Below are positions 16,103 through 25,982 of a stretch of DNA of 38,224 bases, one piece after another. The DNA comes from Nitrospinota bacterium. GTDB lineage: Bacteria > JADFOP01. The DNA is taken from contig JADFOP010000016.1 in the NCBI GenBank assembly GCA_022562795.1, positions 1 through 38,224 of the forward strand, given 5' to 3'. How positions within the stretch are numbered: position 1 is the first letter of the stretch; each line of letters starts with the position of its first letter. The translations under genes were made by a program, and so were the position numbers. The notes under the pieces are model-generated. The model searched no databases. It was not told the origin of the DNA and saw only the letters and a program-made list of their open reading frames with translations.

Positions 16103-16127
16103 GTATCCTGGCGGTGAGAGGTGAGCG

Positions 16128-17168
16128 ATGATTCCTTGTGGCGTAGCCGGTGCCAGTGGCTACACAGGTTCGGAGTTGCTGCGCCTGTTGAGCCGACACC
16201 CACGGCTCGAAGCGGTGCGGGTCACGGCCGACCGCCATGCTGGCAAGTCCCTGGAGGAGGTTTTTCCCTTCCTCAGGGGCCAGGTGGACCTGACCCTCGA
16301 GAAGCTCGACCCACGCTCCATGGCCGAGGACTGTCGAGTGGTCTTTTGCGCTCTTCCCCATACGACCTCCATGGGCGTGGTCCCCTCCTTGGTGGAAGCC
16401 GGGTGTCTGGTGGTGGACCTTTCGGCCGATTTCCGCTTCCGGGACCCTGCCGTCTATCAAGCCTGGTACGGAGTAAGCCACACTGCGCCGGAGCTCTGTC
16501 AACAGGCCGTCTACGGCCTGCCGGAGCTTCACCGCGACTCCATCAGGGGCTCGAGCCTCGTAGCCAATCCGGGCTGTTATCCAACTAGCGTGGTGCTGGC
16601 CGTCGCCCCGCTGATGAGCGCGGGCCTCATCGAGCCGGGCAGCGTGATTGCCGACAGCAAATCAGGCGCCTCGGGGGCCGGACGGCGAGAGGAGCTGGCC
16701 TTGAGCTTCTCCGAGCTCAGCGAGGATTTTAGGGCCTATCAGGTCGCGACCCACCGCCATACCCCGGAGATGGAGCAGGAGCTCTCGGCCCTGGCCGGCC
16801 AGCCCATCACATGCTCATTCACCCCTCATCTCGTCCCCATGACCCGGGGCATTCTCTCGACAGTCTATGCCAGCCTGGTGGGGGAGCCGACCGAAGAGGC
16901 TCTCCAAGCTGTAATGGAAGAGGCCTACTCTGGTGAGCCCTTTATCCGCATCTTGCCGCCGGGGGAGCTTCCGGCCACCGGGAGACTACGGGGGACCAAC
17001 ATGTGCGAGCTGGCCCTTAGGCTTGATAAGCGGACCGGTCGGGTCATTGTTATTTCGGCCCTCGACAATCTGGGCAAGGGAGCAAGCGGCCTGGCCATTC
17101 AGAACTCCAACATCATGCTAGAGCTAGATGAGACCGCCGGCCTAACAGGGCCTGGCCTCTACCCGTAA
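16128..17168 (+). CDS. argC: N-acetyl-gamma-glutamyl-phosphate reductase
   Basis: Third step of arginine synthesis: NADPH reduces N-acetylglutamyl phosphate to the semialdehyde. The N-terminal nucleotide fold is GVAGASGYTGSELLRLL. The catalytic cysteine is in NPGCYPTS near residue 148, and HTPEMEQEL and TPHLVPMTRGILSTVYA follow, as in the ArgC family. The protein has 346 residues. It is paired with argJ 15 bases downstream. The rpsI-argC-argJ-rpsB order occurs in several deep-branching Gram-negative groups. Confidence 0.96.
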   Translation: MIPCGVAGASGYTGSELLRLLSRHPRLEAVRVTADRHAGKSLEEVFPFLRGQVDLTLEKLDPRSMAEDCRVVFCALPHTTSMGVVPSLVEAGCLVVDLSADFRFRDPAVYQAWYGVSHTAPELCQQAVYGLPELHRDSIRGSSLVANPGCYPTSVVLAVAPLMSAGLIEPGSVIADSKSGASGAGRREELALSFSELSEDFRAYQVATHRHTPEMEQELSALAGQPITCSFTPHLVPMTRGILSTVYASLVGEPTEEALQAVMEEAYSGEPFIRILPPGELPATGRLRGTNMCELALRLDKRTGRVIVISALDNLGKGASGLAIQNSNIMLELDETAGLTGPGLYP

Positions 17169-17182
17169 AGGTTGGCAGCGAT

Positions 17183-18388
17183 ATGGTGCGCCACGTCTAT
17201 GGGGGACTGTCGGGGGTTCATGGCATCAGGGCCGCCGCCTGCCGTGTCGGTATAAAGGCCGAAGGGCTTGACCTGGCCTTGATTCTCTGCGACCCACCAG
17301 CCGTGGCGGCGGGCGTCTTTACATCCAACCGGCTACAGGCCGCACCCGTTCGCGTGAGCAGGGAGCACTTGGAACGGGGCCGCTGCCGGGCGCTTCTCAT
17401 CAATAGCGGGAACGCAAACGCCGGCACGGGAGCCGTCGGGCTGGAGGACGCCCATGCCTGCGCCTCCGCCGTAGCGGCGGAGGTCGGGTGCCCTAGAGAG
17501 GAGGTTCTCCTCATGTCAACCGGCCTCATCGGCGTGCGCCTGCCTCTTCAGCCCATTGTTGAGGCCGTTCCAGGCCTTGTAGCATCGGTGTCACCGGCCG
17601 GATGCGAGGCGGCCGCCGAAGCCATCTTAACTACCGACACCCGAACCAAGGCGGCTGCCGTGGAATGGCTCCACGACGGCCAGACCGTCCGGCTGGGCGG
17701 GATGGCTAAAGGCGCCGGAATGATTGCTCCCCACATGGCAACCATGTTGGCCGTCGTTGCCACCGATATCGCGGCCGAGGCCGAGGTGCTCCAGGCGGCC
17801 CTAAGAGGAGCAGTGGATAGGACCTTCAACCGGATTACCGTCGACGGGGACATGTCAACCAACGATTCGGTCTTGCTGCTGGCTACGGGCCGAGCGCCCG
17901 CGGCTTCGCTTGCCGCCACAGGGTCTCAAGCCGGAAAGTTCCAGGTAGCCCTGGAGACAGTTTGCGGAGAGCTGGCCCGCCAAATTGTCCTCGACGGCGA
18001 GGGGGCCACGCGGCTTGCGGCCATTACCGTGGCGGGGGCCGCCAGCGAGCAACAGGCTGCTCGCGTAGCCCAGGCGGTCTCTCGTTCTCTGTTGGTCAAG
18101 ACTGCCCTCTTTGGAGGCGACCCCAATTGGGGCCGCGTGCTTGCCGCTGTGGGGGCCGCTGGGGAGGAGATTGTGCCCGAGCGGCTCGATATCACCTATG
18201 GGGGGGTGGCAGTATTTCAAGCAGGCCGCCCGGTGGAGCCCATTCCGGTGGAGGCTTTGAACAAGGCTGCCGCCGAAAGGGAGATATCCATAGCGGTGGA
18301 CCTCCACCTCGGCTCCTTCGAGGCCACCGTTTTGACCACCGACCTCTCCCTCGACTACGTCCGTCTCAACGCCGAGTATACGACGTAG
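17183..18388 (+). CDS. argJ: Bifunctional ornithine acetyltransferase / N-acetylglutamate synthase
   Basis: Recycles the acetyl group from N-acetylornithine to glutamate and, in bifunctional forms, also uses acetyl-CoA. The precursor cleaves itself before the nucleophilic threonine in GMIAPHMATMLAVVATD (Thr near residue 189, cleavage between Ala and Thr). The usual Asn before MATML is His here, a modest variant. C-terminal signatures include VKTALFGGDPNWGRVLAAVG and LGSFEATVLTTDLSLDYVRLNAEYTT. Length is 401 residues. ArgJ completes a cyclic acetyl route, so a separate ArgE/ArgA is not needed. Confidence 0.96.
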   Translation: MVRHVYGGLSGVHGIRAAACRVGIKAEGLDLALILCDPPAVAAGVFTSNRLQAAPVRVSREHLERGRCRALLINSGNANAGTGAVGLEDAHACASAVAAEVGCPREEVLLMSTGLIGVRLPLQPIVEAVPGLVASVSPAGCEAAAEAILTTDTRTKAAAVEWLHDGQTVRLGGMAKGAGMIAPHMATMLAVVATDIAAEAEVLQAALRGAVDRTFNRITVDGDMSTNDSVLLLATGRAPAASLAATGSQAGKFQVALETVCGELARQIVLDGEGATRLAAITVAGAASEQQAARVAQAVSRSLLVKTALFGGDPNWGRVLAAVGAAGEEIVPERLDITYGGVAVFQAGRPVEPIPVEALNKAAAEREISIAVDLHLGSFEATVLTTDLSLDYVRLNAEYTT

Positions 18389-18414
18389 GCTCAACGAGCA
18401 TATCCCCTCGCCTA

Positions 18415-18447
18415 TTGCGCCGGTCCCATCTCCTATGGTAATAATAT
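18415..18447 (+). promoter_or_regulatory. Possible promoter of rpsB
   Basis: An AT-rich -10 region (TAATAATATAC, from 18439) stands out in the 202-base gap between argJ and rpsB. The best -35 is only TTGCGC (18415-18420), 18 bp upstream of TAATAA. If used, the rpsB leader would be about 140 bases long. Confidence 0.35.
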
Positions 18448-18463
18448 ACAATTGACCTGCGGA

Positions 18464-18477
18464 AGGGCCTAGGCCCT
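18464..18477. promoter_or_regulatory. Perfect 14-bp palindrome in the rpsB leader
   Basis: AGGGCCTAGGCCCT is self-complementary and lies between the candidate promoter and rpsB. The long leader of an S2-EF-Ts operon is a known place for autoregulation by S2. I cannot match it to a described leader motif. Confidence 0.35.
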
Positions 18478-18590
18478 CTCCAGGCTGAATGACACACGCT
18501 CTCCAGATGACGCCGAGGGGTGCCCCGTGGGGTATCGGCGCCAGGTGAAGGGAGCGGAGGAACGAACCCCAACTGTAAGGAGGCCCACCT

Positions 18591-19490
18591 GTGTCAGTCG
18601 TCACCATCAAGCAGTTGCTAGAGGCTGGCTGCCACTTCGGCCACCAGACGAATAGGTGGAACCCGAAGATGCGCCGATTCATTTACGGATCCCGGAACGG
18701 CATCTACATAATCGATTTGCAACAGACGCTGAAGCACTTCCAGGTGGCGTACGACTTCGCCCGTGACCTGGCTGCCCAGGGTGGCCGGATCCTCTTCGTC
18801 GGAACAAAGAGGCAGGCAGAGGATGCCATCCAGGAGGAAGCCGTCCGCTGTGGACAGTTCTTTGTTACCTCCCGCTGGCTTGGAGGCACGCTTACGAACT
18901 TTAAGACTATTAAGAAGCGGATTCGGCGGCTGCGGGAATTAGAAGATCTGAAGGCCGCCGGCCACTTTGAGCTTCTGACAAAAAAAGATGCGGCAGGCTT
19001 GGATCGCGAACGTCAGCGGCTGGAGAAATTTCTGGGTGGCATCAAGGAAATGGAGGAGGTGCCAGAGGCGGTATTCATCGTAGACCCACGCCGAGAGAAG
19101 ATCGCCGTCAACGAGGCCAGGAGGCTTGGAATTCCTACCATCGCCATGGTGGATACAAACTGCGACCCAGACGATATATCCCACCTCATCCCATGCAATG
19201 ACGACGCAATTCGAGCCATCCGGCTGGTCACGAGCAAGATTGCCGACGCGGCCTTGGAGGGGCTCGACCATAGGGCGGCTGTCGCCGCAAAGGAGGCAGA
19301 GGAGGCTAAGGCGACGGCGGAGGTTGAGGCTGAGCCCGAGGCTGTTGTGGCCGCGCCTGAGGAGACCGTTTCCGAGGAGCCTGCCCCATCGGATGAGGAG
19401 CCCGTCGAGCCGCCAAGCGAAGTCGCCGTCGCGGAGGCCGCCGAAGCGGCCCTGGAGCCTGAACCCACCGCGGAACCTGATTCGAAGTAG
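18591..19490 (+). CDS. rpsB: 30S ribosomal protein S2, with extended acidic tail
   Basis: The core (residues about 1-230) is standard S2: [105 protein letters not shown]. The remaining roughly 65 residues are almost only Ala, Glu, Pro, Val and Ser, and are likely disordered. Total length is 299 residues against about 240 in E. coli. The start is GTG with TAAGGAGG 7 bases upstream. It heads the rpsB-tsf-pyrH-frr-uppS-cdsA-dxr run. Confidence 0.97.
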   Translation: MSVVTIKQLLEAGCHFGHQTNRWNPKMRRFIYGSRNGIYIIDLQQTLKHFQVAYDFARDLAAQGGRILFVGTKRQAEDAIQEEAVRCGQFFVTSRWLGGTLTNFKTIKKRIRRLRELEDLKAAGHFELLTKKDAAGLDRERQRLEKFLGGIKEMEEVPEAVFIVDPRREKIAVNEARRLGIPTIAMVDTNCDPDDISHLIPCNDDAIRAIRLVTSKIADAALEGLDHRAAVAAKEAEEAKATAEVEAEPEAVVAAPEETVSEEPAPSDEEPVEPPSEVAVAEAAEAALEPEPTAEPDSK

Positions 19491-19529
19491 ACCGAGCTTG
19501 AGTAGAAGCGGAAAAAGGAGAGAGCGAGC

Positions 19530-20126
19530 ATGAGCATCAATGTCGTGCAGGTCAAGGAATTACGTGAAAAATCGGGCGCAGGCATCATGGATTGCAAGGA
19601 AGCCCTCCAGGAGACCGGCGGGCAGGTTGAGGCCGCCTTGGAGGTGCTTAGGAAGAAGGGGCTTTCGAAGGCCGCCAGGCGGGCGGGTCGGGCCACAGGC
19701 GAGGGGCTGGTCGGTAGTTACATCCACGCAGGTGGGAAGATCGGCGTCCTCATCGAGGTCAACTGCGAGACGGACTTCGTCGCCAAAACGGATGTATTCC
19801 AGAGCCTCGTTAAAGACCTGGCCATGCACGTGGCGGCGGCCAACCCCATGCACGTATCGCGCGACCAGATTCCAGAAGAGGTTGTCGAGAAAGAACGGGA
19901 GATTTTCGAATCCCAGGCCCGGGAAGAGGGCAAGCCCGAGAAAGTTCTCGACCGCATCGTGGAGGGTCGGGTGGGAAAGTACTTCGAGGAAATTTGTTTG
20001 TTGGAGCAGCCCTTCGTCAAGAACACCGATCAGAACGTTCAGGAGCGCATTTCGGAGACCATCGCTCAGCTGGGCGAGAATGTCGTCGTCAGCCGCTTTG
20101 CGCGCTATCATGTAGGCGGGGGCTAG
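19530..20126 (+). CDS. tsf: Elongation factor Ts
   Basis: Nucleotide exchange factor for EF-Tu. The UBA-like N-terminal domain is VKELREKSGAGIMDCKEALQETGG, and the EF-Tu contact motif is NCETDFVAKTD near residue 80. The 198 residues correspond to the short form with one core repeat (as in Thermus), not the long E. coli form. It starts 39 bases after rpsB with GGAGAGAG upstream. Confidence 0.97.
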   Translation: MSINVVQVKELREKSGAGIMDCKEALQETGGQVEAALEVLRKKGLSKAARRAGRATGEGLVGSYIHAGGKIGVLIEVNCETDFVAKTDVFQSLVKDLAMHVAAANPMHVSRDQIPEEVVEKEREIFESQAREEGKPEKVLDRIVEGRVGKYFEEICLLEQPFVKNTDQNVQERISETIAQLGENVVVSRFARYHVGGG

Positions 20127-21427
<1,301 letters not shown>

Positions 21428-21517
21428 GGGCGCCTCGCCCCACGGCCCTCGCCCTCCCATTGGGCACGAGAGGCATGGGGCGTTGCCCATGGCCGACCTC
21501 TTCTTGGGAGAGCGACG

Positions 21518-22294
21518 GTGATACTCGATCCTGAACGGATGGCCCAGATTCAGCTGGATAAGCTCCCCCGCCACATCGCCATCATTATGGACGGAAACGG
21601 GCGGTGGGCGAGTCAGCGCAAGCTGCCGCGCATTGCTGGCCACCGGGAAGGAGTTAATTCCGTCGTCCAAGTGGTTACGGCGGCCCGCCTTCTGAATATC
21701 CAGGCCCTCACCCTCTACTCCTTCTCCCTGGAGAACTGGAAGCGGCCGCGGATGGAGATCGAAGCCCTGATGGCGATCCTGGACAAGTTCGTGCGAAAAG
21801 AGGTTGATCGAATGAACCGGGAGAACATCCGATTCAACACCATTGGGCAGCTCGGGGATCTTCCATACAAAATCCAGGAAATCGTCAACGATGCTGTGAA
21901 AGCAACGAGGGATAACGGCGGAATGGTTTTTACCCTAGCTCTGTCGTACGGTTCCCGCCAGGAAATTCTTCAAGCCGTCCAGAACTGCCTCCGCGATATG
22001 CAGGCGGGCCGTCTGTCCAGCGAGGAGCTCTCTACTGACCGCTTTTCCCAATATCTATGGACGGCCGACCTTCCCGAACCCGATCTGCTTATCCGAACCA
22101 GCGGCGAGCTTCGCATCTCGAACTTTTTGCTCTGGCAAATTGCTTATACGGAGCTCTACTTCACCGACGTCCTGTGGCCCGATTTTGGGAGCGACAATTT
22201 GCTCGATGCCATCCTCGCGTTCCAGAAGCGTCAGCGGCGGTTCGGCTATACTGGCGAGCAGGTTCAGGACGTCCCTCCCAGGGGCGCGGAGTGA
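21518..22294 (+). CDS. uppS: Undecaprenyl diphosphate synthase (cis-prenyltransferase)
   Basis: Builds the C55 lipid carrier for peptidoglycan and O-antigen from farnesyl diphosphate and isopentenyl diphosphate. Motifs are [12 protein letters not shown] (catalytic Asp) near residue 21, HREG near 43, [14 protein letters not shown] near 65, and the C-terminal [35 protein letters not shown]. 258 residues. The start is GTG at 21518 with GGGAGAG upstream. Its stop overlaps the cdsA start as GTGA. Confidence 0.96.
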   Translation: MILDPERMAQIQLDKLPRHIAIIMDGNGRWASQRKLPRIAGHREGVNSVVQVVTAARLLNIQALTLYSFSLENWKRPRMEIEALMAILDKFVRKEVDRMNRENIRFNTIGQLGDLPYKIQEIVNDAVKATRDNGGMVFTLALSYGSRQEILQAVQNCLRDMQAGRLSSEELSTDRFSQYLWTADLPEPDLLIRTSGELRISNFLLWQIAYTELYFTDVLWPDFGSDNLLDAILAFQKRQRRFGYTGEQVQDVPPRGAE

Positions 22295-23088
22295 AGCGGG
22301 TCCTTTCGGCCGCCGTCTTTATCCCGGTCTTCGTGCTAATCGTGGCCTGGGGCCCACCGGTGGCGTTTTTCGCCCTCGTGGCCGTGGCCGCGGGTTTGGG
22401 TTTATGGGAATTTTACAATTTGGTGGAGGCGTGGGGCACGCCGGTGGCCAGGGGGGCGGGCCTCGTCGGCGGCCTAAGCCTCATTGCGGGCCTCCACTTA
22501 GGCCGGCCGGGTCTCGTTCTGGCAGCTGTATCCATCTTGGTGATCTTGCCTTTGTGCCTCTTCCTCCTGAGCGAGGGCGCCAACGGCCAGGCCGTGGCGG
22601 GGAGCGCGGCCACCTGCTTCGGGGCGATATACGTGGCCGGGCTTCTCGGCTACACCCTGCTGCTTAGGGGCCTCCCCTACGGGAGGCAGGCCGTCTTCTT
22701 GTTGGTCCTGATTGTCTGGTTCCACGACACTCTTGCATTCTACGGAGGCCGGGCATGGGGCCGAAGACCCCTGGCGCCGGGCCTCAGCGCGGGTAAAACG
22801 GTGGAGGGGACTTACTGCGGCCTGGCGGGAGGCCTTCTGGGAGCCCTCGTGGCGCGGCTCACGTTCCTGCCCGCCCTGGGAGCGGGGGGCGTGGTCGTCC
22901 TGGGCCTCGTCGGCGCCGCCGCTGCTGAGTTCGGAGACTTGGCCGAAAGCATGGTGAAGCGCTCAGCGGGGCTCAAGGACTCTGGCTGGATCATTCCGGG
23001 CCACGGCGGAATCTTAGACCGCCTCGACAGCCTGCTGTTCGCTGCCCCGTGCATTTATTACGGCCTGCTGTTTACGGTGGGAGGCTAA
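22291..23088 (+). CDS. cdsA: Phosphatidate cytidylyltransferase (CDP-diacylglycerol synthase)
   Basis: An integral membrane enzyme that makes CDP-diacylglycerol, the branch point for phospholipids. The true start is the GTG at 22291 ([15 protein letters not shown]), overlapping the uppS stop; a longer open frame from 22057 runs inside uppS and is not used. The 265 residues contain about eight hydrophobic segments. The family signature near the C-terminus ([37 protein letters not shown]) is complete, and [13 protein letters not shown] replaces the more common SPKKTxEG. Confidence 0.95.
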   Translation: MKRVLSAAVFIPVFVLIVAWGPPVAFFALVAVAAGLGLWEFYNLVEAWGTPVARGAGLVGGLSLIAGLHLGRPGLVLAAVSILVILPLCLFLLSEGANGQAVAGSAATCFGAIYVAGLLGYTLLLRGLPYGRQAVFLLVLIVWFHDTLAFYGGRAWGRRPLAPGLSAGKTVEGTYCGLAGGLLGALVARLTFLPALGAGGVVVLGLVGAAAAEFGDLAESMVKRSAGLKDSGWIIPGHGGILDRLDSLLFAAPCIYYGLLFTVGG

Positions 23089-23091
23089 ACG

Positions 23092-24258
23092 GTGCCGAGA
23101 CCACTTGCCATACTGGGCTCGACCGGCTCCATCGGGGTCAGTACCCTCGATGTGGTGGCAGCCCATCCCCGTGAGTTTCCCGTGGCCGGACTTGCCGCCG
23201 GCGGCAACGTGGAGCTCATGGTAGGACAGATTGCCGAGCATCAGCCCAAGCTTGTGGCGCTCTCCGACGAGGAGGCCGCCGATCGGCTCCGGGAGCAGGT
23301 GCGGGGCACGAATGTGGCGGTCCGAGGCGGGCCGGAAGGGGTTCTGGAGGTGGCGACCATGGAGGGGGCTGAGACGGTCGTGGCGGCCATCGTGGGGGCC
23401 CAGGGGCTTCTCCCGACCCTGGAGGCGATCCGAGCGGGCAAGACAGTTGCCTTGGCCAACAAGGAGAGTCTGGTCTGCGCAGGAGCGCTGGTGGTCCGCG
23501 AGGCTGCCGGACGGGGTAATCTCATACCGATTGATAGCGAGCATTCGGCAATATTTCAATGCCTTGCGGGCCAAGACCGCTCGGCAGTCCGACGCATCAT
23601 CCTCACAGGCAGCGGAGGACCATTTCACGGCCGCAGCCCAGAAGAGATGGCGGGGGTGAAAGCCCAGGAGGCCCTCAACCACCCTACCTGGGAGATGGGG
23701 CCCAAGGTGACGATCGACAGCGCGACCCTCATGAATAAGGGGCTGGAGGTCATCGAGGCCCACTGGCTGTTCGGCCTCCCGCCGGAGCGGATCGAGGTCG
23801 TGATCCACCGCCAAAGCATCGTCCATTCCCTTGTCGAATTTACGGACGGCTCGATGTTGGCCCAGCTCGGCCCGACGGACATGCGACTGCCAATCGCCTA
23901 CGCCTTGAGCTACCCCCGGCGCATGGCCTTGAACCAGCCGAGCCTATCGCTCGTCGAGGTCGGCCAGCTCTCCTTCGAGCAACCTGATGAGGAGGCTTTT
24001 CCCTGCCTGAAGTATGCCTACGAGGCCCTGGAAAGGGGTGGGACGCTCCCTGCGGTCCTGAACGCCGCCAACGAGGTCGCGGTCCAGGCCTTCTTGGAGG
24101 ATGCCATAGGGTTCCTCGACATTCCCCGCCTCATCCGGGCGGCGATGGATGGCCACCAGCCCAAGCCGGTCACCAGCCTCGATGTCGTCATGGAGGCCGA
24201 CCGCTGGGCGCGTAGGCTCACCCACGAGGCCGTCGCCGTGGCGGCGGACGGAGGCTGA
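23092..24258 (+). CDS. dxr: 1-deoxy-D-xylulose 5-phosphate reductoisomerase
   Basis: First committed step of the MEP isoprenoid pathway; it forms MEP with NADPH. Motifs are LAILGSTGSIGVSTLDVV (NADPH fold), ALANKESLVCAG near residue 122, PIDSEHSAIFQCL near 148 (metal Asp and Glu), LTGSGGPF near 177, and MGPKVTIDSATLMNKGLEVIEAHWLF near 203. 388 residues. The start is GTG, three bases after cdsA. In many genomes the next gene is the site-2 protease rseP; that gene is absent here. Confidence 0.97.
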   Translation: MPRPLAILGSTGSIGVSTLDVVAAHPREFPVAGLAAGGNVELMVGQIAEHQPKLVALSDEEAADRLREQVRGTNVAVRGGPEGVLEVATMEGAETVVAAIVGAQGLLPTLEAIRAGKTVALANKESLVCAGALVVREAAGRGNLIPIDSEHSAIFQCLAGQDRSAVRRIILTGSGGPFHGRSPEEMAGVKAQEALNHPTWEMGPKVTIDSATLMNKGLEVIEAHWLFGLPPERIEVVIHRQSIVHSLVEFTDGSMLAQLGPTDMRLPIAYALSYPRRMALNQPSLSLVEVGQLSFEQPDEEAFPCLKYAYEALERGGTLPAVLNAANEVAVQAFLEDAIGFLDIPRLIRAAMDGHQPKPVTSLDVVMEADRWARRLTHEAVAVAADGG

Positions 24259-24260
24259 CG

Positions 24261-24335
24261 ATGGCCCGGCCCTTGAGGGGGGAGTTCCTGCGCGAGGCGG
24301 GCTGCTACCTCATGGCGGAGCCCTCGTCCGGCTAG
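24261..24335 (+). CDS. Possible 24-residue micro-ORF between dxr and pgpA
   Basis: An ATG two bases after the dxr stop opens a 24-codon frame (MARPLRGEFLREAGCYLMAE, then PSSG) that closes five bases before the pgpA GTG. It sits where rseP would normally lie. It may be a coupling peptide, the stub of a deleted gene, or chance. I see no homology. It is reported for completeness only. Confidence 0.2.
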   Translation: MARPLRGEFLREAGCYLMAEPSSG

Positions 24336-24339
24336 AGCA

Positions 24340-24786
24340 GTGGGCTACCTCATCTATTTTCTCGCCTCAGGCGCCTTTGTTGGCTTCACCCCCGTGGCTC
24401 CTGGGACCGCAGGCAGCCTCTTAGGGGTCGCCCTGTTTCTTCTCATCTTCCCCGAGGGGACGGTTGGGACTTTGACATTCCTCGCCCTCGCCGTTCCTGC
24501 GGCCGTTTGGCTGGCCGGCCAGGCCGAGGTGGCGTTCGGCGAGACCGACCCCAAACCCGTCGTAGTAGATGAAGTCGTGGGCCAGTGGATCGCCTTGGCG
24601 CTTCTGCCCAGGACTGCCTTGTACGTAGGGGCGGCTTTCGTCCTCTTTAGGATATTTGACATCTGGAAACCCTGGCGGGGGCTGGAGGAGCTGCGTGGCG
24701 GCGTCGGGGTCGTGGCTGACGACTTGGCGGCCGGCTTAGCGGCCAACCTCTGCCTTCAGGCGCTCCGGCTGGCAACGGGCGCGTAG
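24340..24786 (+). CDS. pgpA: Phosphatidylglycerophosphatase A
   Basis: Removes the phosphate from phosphatidylglycerophosphate to give phosphatidylglycerol. The 148 residues show the PgpA motifs GFTPVAPGTAGSL near residue 15, DPKPVVVDEVVGQWIAL near 68, FRIFDIWKPW near 105, and GGVGVVADDLAAG near 120. The acidic residues match the Mg-dependent active site. It has about three membrane segments. The GTG at 24340 starts the family sequence. Being near cdsA, it extends the phospholipid theme of this block. Confidence 0.94.
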   Translation: MGYLIYFLASGAFVGFTPVAPGTAGSLLGVALFLLIFPEGTVGTLTFLALAVPAAVWLAGQAEVAFGETDPKPVVVDEVVGQWIALALLPRTALYVGAAFVLFRIFDIWKPWRGLEELRGGVGVVADDLAAGLAANLCLQALRLATGA

Positions 24787-24801
24787 GGCGTTAGAGAGCC
24801 G

Positions 24802-25290
24802 ATGGCGGATCGGCCTGAAGAGACCGTAGGACGACTTTTGAGCGGACGGGGATGGTCCCTGGCGGTGGCGGAGTCGTGCACCGGCGGGCTCATCGCCCAT
24901 ACCGTGACCAACGTCCCAGGCAGCTCGGCATACTTCGACCGGGGCTTTGTGACCTACTCCAACGAGGCCAAGACGGCGCTCCTCGGTGTGCCGGCCGGGC
25001 TTCTCGAGCAGGCGGGAGCTGTCACGGACGAGGTGGCCCGGGCCATGGCCGAGGGGGCTCGGAGCCGGGCGGGAACGGCCGTGGCGCTGTCCGCGACGGG
25101 CATCGCTGGGCCGACAGGAGGGACGCCCGAAAAACCCGTCGGGCTCGTCTACGTAGCGCTGGCCTGCCAGGGCGGCGAGACCCTCAGCGAGGAGCACCGC
25201 TTCTCGGGAGACCGCCTGAGCGTGAAGGAGGCGACCTGCCGGGCGGCCCTCGACCTGCTTCGGCGGTACCTGGAGGAGGCGAGATCATGA
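24802..25290 (+). CDS. pncC: Nicotinamide-nucleotide amidohydrolase PncC (CinA C-terminal domain)
   Basis: Predicted to deamidate nicotinamide mononucleotide in NAD recycling. The 162-residue protein is the stand-alone CinA C-terminal domain: AVAESCTGGLIAHTVTNVPGSS near residue 22, FVTYSNEAKTALLGV near 48, and LSATGIAGPTGGTPEKPVGLVYVAL near 95. The N-terminal MoCF-like half of full CinA is absent, which is a common natural form. It lies upstream of thpR and recA as in many bacteria and overlaps thpR by ATGA. Confidence 0.93.
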   Translation: MADRPEETVGRLLSGRGWSLAVAESCTGGLIAHTVTNVPGSSAYFDRGFVTYSNEAKTALLGVPAGLLEQAGAVTDEVARAMAEGARSRAGTAVALSATGIAGPTGGTPEKPVGLVYVALACQGGETLSEEHRFSGDRLSVKEATCRAALDLLRRYLEEARS

Positions 25291-25877
25291 CCCGCCCGTC
25301 AGGGAAGGGCGCCATACGGGCCTTCATCGCCGTCAACCTCCCTGCCTCCGTCAAGGAGGCCCTGGGCGAGCTCCAGAAATCCATGAGCCAGGCAGGCCTC
25401 AAGGCCCGGTGGGCTCAGCACATGGGCATCCATGTGACGCTCAAGTTTCTAGGCGTAGTCTCCGATGACCGGGTCCCAGCCATTCGGGCCGCCATGGAGG
25501 AGGCGGCCGGCGGCTTTCGGCCTATGGAGGCTCGCGTCGCCGGTGTCGGGGCCTTTCCCAACGAGCGCTGGCCCCGTGTCGTCTGGGTCGGACTGGATGA
25601 GCCCACGGGAGACCTGGCCGCCCTGCACGCCCGCCTGGAGGCGGCCCTAGAGCCGCTGGGCTTCGAGCCGGAGGGGCGTCCCTTCCGGTCGCACCTCACC
25701 CTGGCCCGCATCAAAGTGCCCGCCCGCGCCGGGCCCGTCGCCCAAGCCCTCGAGGAACATAGAGGGGTCGATTTAGGTAAGATAACCGTGGACCGGATCG
25801 TCCTATACCAGAGCACCCTTAAGCCTTCCGGCGCCCTCTACACCGCCCTGGAGGAGGTTTTTCTGGAAGAGGCTTGA
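25287..25877 (+). CDS. thpR: RNA 2',3'-cyclic phosphodiesterase (2H family, LigT-like)
   Basis: A two-histidine phosphoesterase acting on cyclic phosphate ends of RNA. The two HxT motifs are HVTLKFLG near residue 50 and HLTLARIK near 136; each supplies a catalytic His and Thr. The N-terminal AIRAFIAVNLP is the family start. 196 residues from the ATG at 25287, which overlaps the pncC stop; a longer open frame runs upstream inside pncC and is spurious. The recA promoter begins over its stop codon. Confidence 0.93.
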   Translation: MTRPSGKGAIRAFIAVNLPASVKEALGELQKSMSQAGLKARWAQHMGIHVTLKFLGVVSDDRVPAIRAAMEEAAGGFRPMEARVAGVGAFPNERWPRVVWVGLDEPTGDLAALHARLEAALEPLGFEPEGRPFRSHLTLARIKVPARAGPVAQALEEHRGVDLGKITVDRIVLYQSTLKPSGALYTALEEVFLEEA

Positions 25878-25902
25878 ATGGGAAGTTATATTATGTTATA
25901 GT
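25874..25902 (+). promoter_or_regulatory. Sigma70-type promoter of recA
   Basis: TTGAAT and TATAGT are 17 bp apart, with the -35 overlapping the thpR stop. I see no LexA box of the E. coli (CTG-N10-CAG) or Gram-positive (GAAC-N4-GTTC) type near it, so SOS control is not evident. Confidence 0.65.
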
Positions 25903-25927
25903 GCATCATCCGGCCACGTAGGAGCGG

Positions 25928-25942
25928 TGCCCCTGAGGGGCA
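25928..25942 (+). promoter_or_regulatory. Hairpin in the recA leader
   Basis: TGCCCC-TGA-GGGGCA is a perfect 6-bp stem with a TGA loop, about 40 bases before the recA ATG. It may stabilise the message. Its layout resembles the CCGCC-TGA-GGCGG hairpins elsewhere in the window, but the stem sequence differs. Confidence 0.4.
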
Positions 25943-25982
25943 TCAGCCCATTGATCAGCATTCATGGGGGGAGAGCGGCACC

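Noticed and set aside
22057-22290. N-terminal extension of CdsA
   Set aside because: The frame is open upstream only because it runs inside uppS. The GTG at 22291 gives the standard membrane-helix start and a GTGA overlap.
24700-24718. REP core-like GTCGGGGTCG in pgpA
   Set aside because: It is part of the conserved GGVGVVADD motif coding sequence and has no inverted partner.
25878-25982. SOS (LexA) box in front of recA
   Set aside because: No CTG-N10-CAG or GAAC-N4-GTTC site was seen. The only palindrome is the TGCCCC-TGA-GGGGCA hairpin in the leader.
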